Origin: JBBDJB01 sp040880125 | Lineage (GTDB): Bacteria; Planctomycetota; Planctomycetia; Pirellulales; JBBDJB01 | Direction: 5' to 3' | Length of the DNA stretch: 64,000 nt | Assembly: GCA_040880125.1 (NCBI GenBank) | Contig: JBBDJB010000054.1 | Span: 124,001 to 188,000 of the forward strand | In this document: piece by piece, positions 7,887 through 16,259 of the stretch | How the letters are laid out: the number at the start of each line of letters is the position of its first letter | Numbering within the stretch: position 1 is the first letter of the stretch | Made by a program: the position numbers and the translations under genes | The notes under the pieces: generated by a model | What the model saw: only the letters and a program-made list of their open reading frames with translations | What the model was told of the DNA's origin: nothing | The model's database searches: none

Positions 7887-8945
7887 TCACTGCCCAATCG
7901 CCACGGCAAAGTCGCCGCGCATGTCGCGCCAGATGCTGTGGATGTGGTTCGCCGGGTTGCCGGCCGAGTCCGGCTGCGTGTTCACAAACTCGATCAAGAA
8001 CGTCGGCCCCTGCACTCGGTAGTAGTGGCCGACGCCCTCGCGCTTCGCGCCCGCCCAAGCGAAGTGGATGCTGTCGCGTCCGGCCTCGTCGATCTCGTTC
8101 ATCCGCTTCTCCGCCACCGCTTGCGGCATGTTGCGGGCGTAGACGGCGATCAGTTCATTGAGCAACTGTTTCTGCTGGTCGGTCATTTGGCCGGCCGGCA
8201 GACCTTCGGGCGCGTCGGTTGGCGGCTGCGGCTCGCCGGCGGCGCGAATCTCCCGCGGCGCCTCCTGGGCGATTACCGCCGTGGATTGCTGCTCGCCAGT
8301 GAGCGAGTTGACCAGCTCGAAAGCCAACGTCTCTTCCTTCGCCAGCACGCGAGTCCCTTTTTCAATGCCCTGGGCGCTGTAGTCCTCTTTCACGACGGCC
8401 GGATTCGTGGCGTACACCTGCGGCGATGAGGAGATCACCTGGTTGTCTTCCACCACGAAGTTCAGCGACAGGTGATGGCCCTCGACGCTTAGCCCCCACC
8501 GGCCCTGGTCGTTCGGATCGCCGAAGATGGTGAAGTAGTACCGCTCGGTGTCGCGGATCGGCCCGCCGCGCCCCTGCTGCAATTCGTTGAGCACGGCTTC
8601 GAGCTGCATGATGGTCTTGGCCTTGGTGTATCCGATCTCGGAAAGCGCGCTGGCCAGCAGTTGGTGCGCGGCTTCGCGCTGCAGTTCGGTCATCTCCTTG
8701 ATCTGCACGCCCTTGCGCTGGTCCTTGGGGATGAAGTGCCAGTCGACGCGCTGCGGCATGCCATATTCCATCTGGGCCTTTTGCTGTTGGCTGCCGGTCA
8801 GCGCCGCCAGAAACTCCCGCGCCGCTTCGCTCATCGCCGCGCCGGGGCTGCTCTGTTGCAGATAACTCCAACTGAACGACGTCGTCACCAGCACGGCGAC
8901 CGATACACATGCGAAGACGAAAAGGCGGCCTTGGTGACGCTTCAT
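7887..8945 (-). CDS. DUF3500 domain protein, exported
   Basis: 352 residues from the ATG at 8945, with AGGAGA 7 nt upstream. An N-terminal signal or anchor (RLFVFACVSVAVLVTTSFSWSYL) is followed by a DUF3500-type domain: REFLAALTGSQQQKAQ, RVDWHFIPKDQRKGVQIKEM, QREAAHQLLASALSEIGYTKAKTIMQLE, YYFTIFGDP, WGLSVEGHHLSLNF and, near the end, HYYRVQGPTFLIEFVNTQ and NHIHSIWRDMRGDFA. The His-rich segments look like metal or ligand sites but the role of the family is not established. A leftward extension of the frame to 9164 runs into repeats and is not counted. Confidence 0.85.
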   Translation of the reverse strand: MKRHQGRLFVFACVSVAVLVTTSFSWSYLQQSSPGAAMSEAAREFLAALTGSQQQKAQMEYGMPQRVDWHFIPKDQRKGVQIKEMTELQREAAHQLLASALSEIGYTKAKTIMQLEAVLNELQQGRGGPIRDTERYYFTIFGDPNDQGRWGLSVEGHHLSLNFVVEDNQVISSSPQVYATNPAVVKEDYSAQGIEKGTRVLAKEETLAFELVNSLTGEQQSTAVIAQEAPREIRAAGEPQPPTDAPEGLPAGQMTDQQKQLLNELIAVYARNMPQAVAEKRMNEIDEAGRDSIHFAWAGAKREGVGHYYRVQGPTFLIEFVNTQPDSAGNPANHIHSIWRDMRGDFAVAIGQ

Positions 8946-9062
8946 GGTTGTATCTCCTGGCGGTGGGGTGCCGGATGAGGCTTTCATGGAGGGGGGAGGA
9001 CTCTGAGTCGACTCGACAGCATAACGGCCCGCCGCCGCCGAATCCACTTTTTTCCGGAGTAG

Positions 9063-9186
9063 GGTCCGTGTTCGGACCACTTCACGGTAGCTGGACTCGT
9101 GAGAGTTCAGCCTCGCCCCGGAGCAAGTCTGAATTCTCACGAATTCAGCTACAGGGTTGAGCAAGTCTGAATTCTCACGAATTCAG
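9063..9186. repeat. Cluster of small hairpin repeats
   Basis: Four hairpins in 124 bp: GGTCCG/CGGACC at 9063-9078, CTGgACT/AGTTCAG at 9091-9110, and two perfect copies with arms CTGAATTC and GAATTCAG around TCAC at 9129-9148 and 9167-9186. The last two sit in a 38-bp tandem duplication. Confidence 0.85.
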
Positions 9187-9201
9187 CTACGGCGAGCCGG
9201 C

Positions 9202-9900
9202 TCACTCCGGGTGCTCGTGCGAGCCGCCGCCGATGTGCTCCTGCCCGTAGTGAAAGTGAAGGTTCGGCTGCGCCGTGACCAGCGCGCTCAGGCCGTCGTC
9301 CGTTACGTTTCCGCCGTCGAGGTAGAACGACTCCAGCTGGTCCATCTCGTGCAGATGCATCAGCCCCTCGTCGGTGATCGGCACGTCGATCAGGTGCAGA
9401 GACTTTAGCTGATCCATCTGGGCAATCGTGGCCATGCCCTCGTCGGTCACGTTCGGGCTGCCGAAGCGCAGCAACGTCAGCGACGGCAGCGCCGCCAGCG
9501 TCTTGAGTCCCTCGTCACTGAATCGGGCGTCCGGCAGGTTCACGAATGTCAGTTGATCTTTGCCCGCTAACGCGGCGACGCCCGCATCGCCGACTGCGGC
9601 GCCGAATAGCCGCACGTCCTCCAGCTTGTTCAGGTCGGCCACATGCGCCATGCCTTCGTCCGTGATCGTGGATTGAGTCACATGCAGCACGTGCAGTTCG
9701 CTCAATCCTTTCAGCAGCGCCATCTGTTCGTCGGTCACCACTTCGTCGTCAACGACGATCTGCTCGCTGCGCCCCTCGCGCACTGCCATCGCTTGCCGGG
9801 CGAAGCTCGACTGGGCGTTTGACTCCGAATTGCATCCCGCCATGAGCAGCGGCAACAGGCAAAACGGCAACAGCCAGACGGGCATCGGGCGGACAGTCAT
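9202..9900 (-). CDS. Leucine-rich-repeat lipoprotein
   Basis: 232 residues from the ATG at 9900. The N-terminus has a lipobox (LLPLLMAGC), so the protein is likely a lipid-anchored envelope protein. Seven or so LRR units of about 23 residues follow with the recurring core (I/V)TDEGM/L-hh-L, for example ITDEGMAHVADLNKLEDV, VTDEGMATIAQMDQLKSL and ITDEGLMHLHEMDQLESF. A His-rich tail (HFHYGQEHIGGGSHEH) could bind metal. LRR proteins of this type are common in planctomycetes and usually bind other proteins; no enzymatic motif is seen. Confidence 0.85.
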   Translation of the reverse strand: MTVRPMPVWLLPFCLLPLLMAGCNSESNAQSSFARQAMAVREGRSEQIVVDDEVVTDEQMALLKGLSELHVLHVTQSTITDEGMAHVADLNKLEDVRLFGAAVGDAGVAALAGKDQLTFVNLPDARFSDEGLKTLAALPSLTLLRFGSPNVTDEGMATIAQMDQLKSLHLIDVPITDEGLMHLHEMDQLESFYLDGGNVTDDGLSALVTAQPNLHFHYGQEHIGGGSHEHPE

Positions 9901-10160
9901 GGCAGGCAATTCTTCCAAGTGGGGGGAGGCGGCATCTTCTTCAACCATGTCCGATTTGTATCGCGAACCGCGTCGCGAAACAACGACCGCGCTGCGCTCA
10001 TGCCCGGGGACGGTGTGCGTGGGCGAGCGTTGTGGATCGAAACTTTCGTGCTGGTGTGGAGTTTAGGTTACCATGCCGGCGGTCGGGGTGCGGCGCAACG
10101 CGACGCATTGGCAGCCGGCCGGGGGCTTCTCGCTTCCTCCTTCGAACCGGGAGCCGTGTC

Positions 10161-11528
10161 ATGTCCAAGCGCATCGGGCGATGCTCGCGGCGTCAATTTC
10201 TCATTCGTTCCGGCACGGCCGCGGCACTGGCCGTGCCTTACTTCGTGCCGAGCCGCGTCTTGGGCCAGCCCGGCCGGCCGGGTCCGAATGACCGCATCAA
10301 CATCGGCGTGATCGGCATCGGCATCCGCGGAAAATACCAGATTGCCAACATTCCGGCCGAAGGCCGCGTCGCGGCCATTTCCGACTGGTACGCGCCGCGG
10401 ATGCAGTTCGTGCTGGAGAGCGAAAGCGCGAGCCGGTACGCGCGGCTTTTGCGCCCATTTCGCGAAAGCGATGCCCGCTCGTGCGAGATGTATCAGGACT
10501 ATCGACGCATGATCGAAGAGGCGAAGCTCGACGCGGTGTTCATCACCGCCTGCGACCATCACCACGCTCACGCCGGCATACTCGCCTGCCAGGCGGGCTT
10601 GGACGTCTATGTCGAGAAGCCGCTGTCGGTCACGGTGCGCGAGGGCCGCGCCCTGGTCGAGGCCGCACGGAAGCACGGCCGCGTGGTCCAGGTCGGCAGC
10701 CAGCAGCGCTCCATGGAGATGAACCAGTTCGCCTGCCGCTTTCTGCGCGAAGGGGGGCTCGGCCGCATCACCCGGGTGGAGCTTCCCAACTATGCCGGGC
10801 CGCAAATGTACCAGCCGCTCGACGAGCAGCCGGTGCCTCCCGGCGGCGAGTGGGATCTCTACTGCGGCCCCACGCCGCTGCGGCCGTACAGTGTAAAGCT
10901 CTGGGCGAAGGAGGAGCTCGACGGCGAGCGCTTTGCATGGCGGGGCTGGGACATGTGGCGCGACTACTCCGGTCACTTGATGACTAACCACGCGGCGCAT
11001 ACCGCCGACATGGCCCAGTTGGCGCTCGGCACCGACGACACCGGCCCGGTCGAGATCGAACCGCTCACCGCAGGCCACCAGGGCGAGATGCGACACTGCC
11101 CGGTGGTGATGCGCTACGCAGGCGGAACCGAACTGCGCTTTACCAATACAAACCGCCGTGAGATCTACACCGGCGAGCGGGGGACGCTTTCGATGCGCCG
11201 TAACGGATTTTCGGTCGATCCGCCGGAGCTGGTCGAGGGCGCGCCCGACCGCAGTGTTGTGGAGAAGTGGCAGCGCGGCGGGGAGCACGTCGCCCGGCCG
11301 CACATCGAGAACTGGCTGGCCTGCATGCGCGATCGATCCGTGCCCAACGCACCGCTGGAGGGCGGCCACCGCACGGCCACTATCTGCCACCTGGCGAGCA
11401 TCGCGCGGGAGCTGCGCCGCAAGCTCCGCTGGGATCCCGAGCGAGAGATATTCGTCGGCGACCAGGCGGCCGACGCTTTGCTCGACCGCCCGCGCCGCCC
11501 CGGCTGGGAGCTGCCCGCTTCCGCATGA
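10161..11528 (+). CDS. Gfo/Idh/MocA family oxidoreductase, Tat-exported
   Basis: 455 residues from the ATG at 10161. A Tat signal (SRRQFLIRSGTAAALAVPYF) leads into a Rossmann fold with INIGVIGIGIRGKYQ, the family NAD(P)-binding GxGxxG-like turn. Then come DAVFITACDHHHAHAGI and VEKPLSVTVREGRALVEAA, the EKP motif with the lysine that is catalytic in many members. The C-terminal a/b domain includes GGEWDLYCGP and DYSGHLMTNHAAHTADM. Such exported paralogues are abundant in planctomycetes and are thought to act on sugars or inositols; the substrate here is unknown. It stands alone on the plus strand. Confidence 0.9.
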   Translation: MSKRIGRCSRRQFLIRSGTAAALAVPYFVPSRVLGQPGRPGPNDRINIGVIGIGIRGKYQIANIPAEGRVAAISDWYAPRMQFVLESESASRYARLLRPFRESDARSCEMYQDYRRMIEEAKLDAVFITACDHHHAHAGILACQAGLDVYVEKPLSVTVREGRALVEAARKHGRVVQVGSQQRSMEMNQFACRFLREGGLGRITRVELPNYAGPQMYQPLDEQPVPPGGEWDLYCGPTPLRPYSVKLWAKEELDGERFAWRGWDMWRDYSGHLMTNHAAHTADMAQLALGTDDTGPVEIEPLTAGHQGEMRHCPVVMRYAGGTELRFTNTNRREIYTGERGTLSMRRNGFSVDPPELVEGAPDRSVVEKWQRGGEHVARPHIENWLACMRDRSVPNAPLEGGHRTATICHLASIARELRRKLRWDPEREIFVGDQAADALLDRPRRPGWELPASA

Positions 11529-11558
11529 TGCGACCATGCAGGTTCACGCTGCGGGACC

Positions 11559-12329
11559 CTACTTCGCTACCCGCTGGGCCGTCTCCAGCGACGCCACTTG
11601 CTCATCCGGACAGCACAGTTCCGGCAGCCGCGACCACGCGTGGCCGACGTCCTGCATCAACAGCGCACAGTCCGGCGCGATCGTGCCGGCGGGAAATGTG
11701 CGCCGGTCGTCGAAGTAGCTCGACTCGATCCGCTCGATCGCCAGCGGCCGCATCGTGCACGGCTCGCAGTTCAACTCAACTGCGTCATACTGCGAGGCGG
11801 TCGCGCCGGGCGAATACCCATGCGAGCCGTTCAGGAAGAAGGCGGCCGCCCCCTCGAGCGATGCGAACACCGAGTCCGCCGGCAGCGAGTCTGACTTCGT
11901 CACCTGCACGTCCAGCCGCATGCGGCCGTCGTCGCTCATCACGCGCACCGTGTACCGCTGGGCCGTCTCATGTACATCAAACGCCGCCGCGTGGTGCACG
12001 CCGGGAAACAGCCGCCCGCCCAGCCAGACGTTGATCCGCAGGTTCGTGTCGCGGCGCGGAATGTAGACGCCGCGAAGCGTGGTGCCGCCCTCGTCCCACT
12101 CGACCGCCACGCGATGGGCCGCGTTCTCCGACGCCACGCCCAGCCACGGCGGAAGGCCCACCGGGCGGACCTGTTTCAGACGAATCAGGCACACGCCGGC
12201 GATGCCGTAACCGGCCACCAGTTGCGGCCGGAATGGCGGCGGCAGCCGGCGCGCCAGCACGTCCGGATCGACGCGGTAGTTGACTAGGATCCTGCGGTCG
12301 ATCACGCCGGCAATCGAGTTGAGTCGCAT
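11559..12329 (-). CDS. DUF2071 (YqjF-like) protein
   Basis: 256 residues from the ATG at 12329. The opening (RRILVNYRVDPDVLARRLPPPF, then GIAGVCLIRL) is typical of DUF2071, a fold related to acetoacetate decarboxylase. Further family features are RDTNLRINVWLGGRLFPGVHHAAAFDVHE and FFLNGSHGYSP. A different upstream ATG (12365) is possible but less likely. The 3' end is 30 bp from the end of the convergent oxidoreductase gene. Function of the family is unclear. Confidence 0.85.
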   Translation of the reverse strand: MRLNSIAGVIDRRILVNYRVDPDVLARRLPPPFRPQLVAGYGIAGVCLIRLKQVRPVGLPPWLGVASENAAHRVAVEWDEGGTTLRGVYIPRRDTNLRINVWLGGRLFPGVHHAAAFDVHETAQRYTVRVMSDDGRMRLDVQVTKSDSLPADSVFASLEGAAAFFLNGSHGYSPGATASQYDAVELNCEPCTMRPLAIERIESSYFDDRRTFPAGTIAPDCALLMQDVGHAWSRLPELCCPDEQVASLETAQRVAK

Positions 12330-12519
12330 GGCAGGCTCGTCTTTCGCGGCTGGTTCGTGTTCCATTCCCGCGACTGTTAACCGCACGTGCCCACGCAGAT
12401 TAACGGTCCGGGTCGAAACGCGTCCCGCGGAGCACCGCAGCGCCAGCACGCACTGCTGGCGCAGACTGTCGTTTCGCTGTTTCCGCGAAGCTGGTAGATT
12501 CCCGGCCGCTAGCCGTACC

Positions 12520-12567
12520 GGTCCGCTGTTCGGACCAGACTTCGATCCCAGGTCCGCACAGCGGACC
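12520..12567. repeat. Two GGTCCG-type hairpins before the permease gene
   Basis: GGTCCG-ctgtt-CGGACC at 12520-12536 and GGTCCGC-aca-GCGGACC at 12551-12567. Related copies are at 9063-9078 and 18083-18099. Confidence 0.75.
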
Positions 12568-12582
12568 CTACTTCGTCCGCCC

Positions 12583-13767
12583 ATGCGAATCCTCACCCGA
12601 TACGTCTTCTTTGATCTGCTGGCGATCTTTCTGGTCTCGCTGGCCGGCATGACGGCGGTGATGTTGATAGCAGGCGTGGGGCGCGAGGCGGTGCGCCAGG
12701 GGCTCGGACTGGTGCCGGTACTGCGCTTGATTCCGTACGTCCTGCCCGACGCCATGCGGTTCGCCGTGCCGGGCACCATGCTGCTGGCCACCACCAGCGT
12801 GTACGGCCGCATGGCGGCGTTCAACGAAGTCGTCGCCGTCAAGTCATTGGGCATCTCACCGATGGTTCTCCTGTGGCCGGTGCTGGTGCTTTCGACGCTG
12901 ATTAGCTTCGCCACCGTCTGGCTGAACGACGTGGCTGTCTCCTGGGGCCGCGCCGGCGTGCAGCGGGTGGTGGTCGAGTCGGTCGAGCAGATCGCCTACG
13001 GCATGCTTCGCACGCAGCGCAGCTATTCGACCAAGCGGCTGTCGATCAACGTCAAGGCGGTCGAGGACCACGTTCTGATTCAGCCGAGCTTCCGCATGGC
13101 CGCCACGGCCGACCGGGAAGAGATCTACATCTCGGCCGATATGGCGGAGCTGCACGCCAACCCGGTCGATGGCACGCTGACCATCATCTTTCAGAACGCC
13201 CGGGGTACCATCGGCGAGGGCGGCGTGGTGCTGCCCGGCCGCGAGACCTACGTCCTGCCGCTGGACGAATTCAGCCGGCAGGGGGCCGCGGTGGCCAGTA
13301 CGTCGGACATTCCGCTCCGGGCGATTGGGCCGGAGATCGAAACACAGGAGCAACTCCGCGCGGCGCTCAATCAAGAGTTTGCTACCCGTGCCGCCCATCA
13401 GATGATGCTGGGCGACTTCGAGGGCCTGACCAGCACGCAGTGGAAGGACCGCCGCGACAAGCTGGAGAAGATCGAGGTCAAGCTGCACCGCCTGCACACC
13501 GAGCCGCACCGCCGCTGGGCGAACGGCTTTAGCTGCCTGTGTTTCGTGCTGATCGGCGCGCCGATGGCCATCCGCCGCCGGCACGGAGAGTTTCTCGCCA
13601 GCTTCTTCGCCTGCTTCCTGCCGATCCTGCTGGTGTACTATCCGCTGCTGATGTACGGCGTGGAACGGGCCAAGTACGGGGCGCTGCCGCCTCAGTTCGT
13701 CTGGCTGGGCAACGTGCTGCTGGTCGTTTGGGGCCTGTGGATGCTCCGCAAGGTGATCCGGCACTGA
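12583..13767 (+). CDS. LptF/LptG (YjgP/YjgQ) family permease
   Basis: 394 residues from the ATG at 12583. Three membrane segments at each end frame a periplasmic beta-jellyroll domain (about 150-300): RYVFFDLLAIFLVSLAGMTAVML, LIPYVLPDAMRFAVPGTMLLAT and VLLWPVLVLSTLISFATVWL at the start, FSCLCFVLIGAPMAIRRR, FFACFLPILLVYYPLLMYG and VWLGNVLLVVWGLWML at the end. This is the topology of the LPS-export permeases that work with LptB. The family motif P-x-A-x-x-A-V-P before the second helix is visible. Only one paralogue is present here. Two GGTCCG hairpins lie just upstream. Confidence 0.88.
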   Translation: MRILTRYVFFDLLAIFLVSLAGMTAVMLIAGVGREAVRQGLGLVPVLRLIPYVLPDAMRFAVPGTMLLATTSVYGRMAAFNEVVAVKSLGISPMVLLWPVLVLSTLISFATVWLNDVAVSWGRAGVQRVVVESVEQIAYGMLRTQRSYSTKRLSINVKAVEDHVLIQPSFRMAATADREEIYISADMAELHANPVDGTLTIIFQNARGTIGEGGVVLPGRETYVLPLDEFSRQGAAVASTSDIPLRAIGPEIETQEQLRAALNQEFATRAAHQMMLGDFEGLTSTQWKDRRDKLEKIEVKLHRLHTEPHRRWANGFSCLCFVLIGAPMAIRRRHGEFLASFFACFLPILLVYYPLLMYGVERAKYGALPPQFVWLGNVLLVVWGLWMLRKVIRH

Positions 13768-13875
13768 GTGGCCGCAGCAGTGGCTGATCGAAAACGGACG
13801 ATCTTGGTCGATCCGTACGTTTCGTAGCCAGGGCAAAGGCTTCAGTAAAACTTCCATAAAAATGTCTATAATCTA

Positions 13876-13904
13876 TTGACACTTGCCTCCCCGTCCGATA
13901 ACAT
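13876..13904 (+). promoter_or_regulatory. Sigma-70-type promoter of candidate small RNA
   Basis: TTGACA at 13876-13881, a 17-bp spacer, and TAACAT at 13899-13904 (4 of 6 to TATAAT). A perfect TATAAT also occurs at 13867-13872 but has no good -35. Confidence 0.5.
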
Positions 13905-13910
13905 TGTGAT

Positions 13911-14003
13911 CGTATAAACAGGTATCGAGCGGGGCCTGATCCTCCGATTCAGGTATCCAAAGGGCCTGCACCGCAAAGCGCTCGCGGTGCAGGCCCATTT
14001 TTC
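13911..14003 (+). ncRNA. Candidate small RNA, about 93 nt
   Basis: This stretch has its own promoter-like sequence upstream (TTGACA-17-TAACAT) and ends in a textbook intrinsic terminator, with no open reading frame of note between them. It contains a small hairpin (CCTGA...TCAGG, about 13935-13953) before the terminator stem. It lies 143 bp after the permease stop and about 390 bp before the histidine kinase, so it is not simply the end of the permease transcript, although the same terminator may also serve that gene. I do not recognise a known RNA family. Confidence 0.45.
13962..14003 (+). terminator. Intrinsic terminator
   Basis: 13-bp perfect stem GGGCCTGCACCGC / GCGGTGCAGGCCC (13962-13974 and 13984-13996) with a 9-nt loop, followed by ATTTTTC. 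Confidence 0.8.
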
Positions 14004-14100
14004 GTGCGCACTTTTCGCATCCAATCGGAAAGGAGGAGCCGCCACCGCACTTGGCACCGGCCAGACAGGCTGACTTGATCAACACTCCTCAAAACAGGGT

Positions 14101-14170
14101 GTTGCAAAAGTCTCACAAAAAACGTCACCCGGCCGCAGCGGCGCGGGCTAGGGAACACTTATTTTGCAAC
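14101..14170. repeat. Short inverted repeat resembling IS ends
   Basis: GTTGCAAAA at 14101-14109 and TTTTGCAAC at 14162-14170 enclose 52 bp of GC-rich sequence without a gene. Outer GGTGTTGCAAAA resembles ends of some IS families. The rest of 14004-14395 shows nothing else that I can support. Confidence 0.4.
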
Positions 14171-14395
14171 GAACATGGGGCCCCCCCTAAAAGGCGCGTT
14201 GAAAAAAGGCAAGCAAAACCGCCATGCGATCCAAACCTTCGAAAACTCGCCGCGGACTCTCCACCGCCTGCCCAGCGGCCCCGCTCCGGCCTTGTTGGAT
14301 TTCGCTCCATCCTGGTACACTTCCCGCCCCAAGGTTGGGGTCGTGCGTGGTGGGCGCACCGGCGCTGCATGCGCCAAGCGACAGGGAGGTCGCCG

Positions 14396-16027
14396 TTGCT
14401 CTCGAAATGGCCAATCCGCTTCAAGCTCACGATGGGCCTCTGCCTGCTGGTGGTGATGGTCCTCACCCTGGCCGGCAGCGGTGCCTTCGGGCTGTACGCC
14501 TATCGCGGGCTGGTCAAGAGCCTCAGCTATCGCTCTCGCGAGATGCCGCTGGCCACCGAGTTGATCGAGCACGTCAGCAATATGCGAGTCGCCCTGAGCC
14601 AGGTCCGCGGCCTGAACGAGTTCGCCTTCACGCCGAGCGCCCCCGCAGGGACGGACCGCTTCGAACTGCGAGACCGCTTCCAGCGCAGCCTGGGAGATTT
14701 CAAGGACACGCTCAAGAACTACCGCGACAAGCTCAATTCCAGCGAACGCCCCAGCGATCACGGCATCACCGACGAACACGGCGAGCGCCGGACCCTGGCC
14801 CGCATCGACGGCACGCTGGCCCGCATAGAGCGGCTCGACCAGCACCACGAATGGGTGATGGACGAGCTGAAAGTGAGCGATCTGACCACCGAGATCGACA
14901 ACTTGCAAACGCTGGTAATTTACCTCCCCAGACACTTGTACATACAGCTTCAGGAGCTGGCCACCGAGGTGAAGCAGCAGTACCGCACGGCCATTGTGAT
15001 GATGTGGTCGGCGGCCGGCGCGGCGCTGATCATGCTCGGCGGGTTCGTGCGGATGTTTTACACCTGGGTGTTCCGCCCGCTGCGGGTTTTGATCGACGGC
15101 TCGCGCCGCGTCGCGCAGGGGCAGTTCAACCATCGCATCGAACTGGAGACGCACGACGAGATGTCGGAACTCTCGGAAGCAATGAATGATATGACCGCCC
15201 GCTTCCGCGACATCCGCGACGATCTGGATCGCCAGGTTCAGATCCGCACGCGGCAGGTGGTCCGCAGCGAGCAGATGGCCAGCGTGGGCTTTCTCGCCGC
15301 CGGAGTGGCGCACGAGATCAACAATCCGCTCGCCTCCATCGCGCTGTGCGCCGAGTCGCTCGAGTCGCGAGTGTCCGGGTTGATGCAGGAGGAGGGCGAC
15401 GAGCCGGCCATCGTGCGGAACTATCTGCGGATGATCCAGGAGGAGGCTTTCCGCTGCAAGCAGATCACCGAGAAGTTGCTCGACTTCTCCCGTACCGGCG
15501 ACGTGCAGCGGCACACCACCGAGCTGCGCGAACTGGTCGAAAGCGTCATCGAAATGGTCGGCCACCTGGGGCGCTATCGCGGCAAGCAGGTCGAGCTGCT
15601 GTCCGGCGGCCCGGTCTATAGCCGCGTCAATCCGCAGGAGATCAAGCAGGTCGTGCTGAACCTGATCACCAACGGGCTGGATAGTCTTGAACCGGGCGGG
15701 GCGGTGCGCGTCGAGGTGCGTGGCGACCGCCAGGCGGCGAAGATTATCGTCACCGACGACGGCTGCGGAATGACGGCCGAAGTGCTCGAACATCTCTTCG
15801 AGCCGTTCTTTACGCGCCGCCGGGAAGGGCAGGGGACCGGCCTGGGCTTGTCGATCACCTATCGCATTGTGGAGGACCACCAGGGGGAAATCGAGGCGAC
15901 CAGCGACGGCCCGGACCGCGGCTCCCGCTTCGTCGTCTCACTGCCACCGGTCGACAGCCCGCCCGACGATTCGGCGCACCTGCTCATCGCAGGATGCCAT
16001 GAACAAACAAGTCACGTAAGTCGCTAG
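14396..16027 (+). CDS. Sensor histidine kinase with HAMP domain
   Basis: 543 residues from a TTG at 14396, chosen because GGGAGGT lies 5 nt upstream and the first transmembrane helix follows at once (LTMGLCLLVVMVLTLAGSGAFGLYAY). A helical periplasmic sensor (about 35-200), a second helix (TAIVMMWSAAGAALIMLGGFV) and a HAMP region (RPLRVLIDGSRRVAQGQFNHRI) lead to the kinase core. His306 in VAHEINNPLAS is the phosphorylation site, NLITNGLDSL the N box, DDGCGM and GTGLGLS the G boxes. It resembles NtrB/ZraS-type kinases and is followed by a sigma-54 response regulator, its likely partner. Confidence 0.92.
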   Translation: MLSKWPIRFKLTMGLCLLVVMVLTLAGSGAFGLYAYRGLVKSLSYRSREMPLATELIEHVSNMRVALSQVRGLNEFAFTPSAPAGTDRFELRDRFQRSLGDFKDTLKNYRDKLNSSERPSDHGITDEHGERRTLARIDGTLARIERLDQHHEWVMDELKVSDLTTEIDNLQTLVIYLPRHLYIQLQELATEVKQQYRTAIVMMWSAAGAALIMLGGFVRMFYTWVFRPLRVLIDGSRRVAQGQFNHRIELETHDEMSELSEAMNDMTARFRDIRDDLDRQVQIRTRQVVRSEQMASVGFLAAGVAHEINNPLASIALCAESLESRVSGLMQEEGDEPAIVRNYLRMIQEEAFRCKQITEKLLDFSRTGDVQRHTTELRELVESVIEMVGHLGRYRGKQVELLSGGPVYSRVNPQEIKQVVLNLITNGLDSLEPGGAVRVEVRGDRQAAKIIVTDDGCGMTAEVLEHLFEPFFTRRREGQGTGLGLSITYRIVEDHQGEIEATSDGPDRGSRFVVSLPPVDSPPDDSAHLLIAGCHEQTSHVSR

Positions 16028-16060
16028 TGTCGCGTCAAAGCGTGTTTTTCGGACGGGTGC

Positions 16061-16083
16061 CACGGCGGGCTTGTCCCGCCGTG
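16061..16083. repeat. CACGGCGGG hairpin repeat
   Basis: Arms CACGGCGGG and CCCGCCGTG with a 5-nt loop, between the kinase and regulator genes. Same element at 63916-63938; a CACGGCTGG variant at 54770-54793. Confidence 0.75.
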
Positions 16084-16259
16084 CCTGGGAAAACTTAACG
16101 TGGCATTGGAAAACTATCGTTTGACGAACCACTAGAGTGACTCATCAGGAGACGCCTCTTGCCGCGGTGCTACCCGCCTGGCTTCGCACCTGGCGAGGGT
16201 TGAAAGAATGCCACGCGGCATTCTTGAGCGGATGATCAACGTCGAAAAGGAGAGCGAAC

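Noticed and set aside
10068..11537. Long minus-strand frame opposite the Gfo/Idh/MocA gene
   Set aside because: Shadow of a well-supported gene; no motif and no ribosome-binding site.
12330..12914. Leftward extension of the DUF2071 frame
   Set aside because: Overlaps hairpins and the start of the divergent permease gene; the conserved domain starts right after the ATG at 12329.
14159..15880. Long minus-strand frame opposite the histidine kinase
   Set aside because: Shadow of a gene with all kinase boxes; composition is that of an antisense frame.
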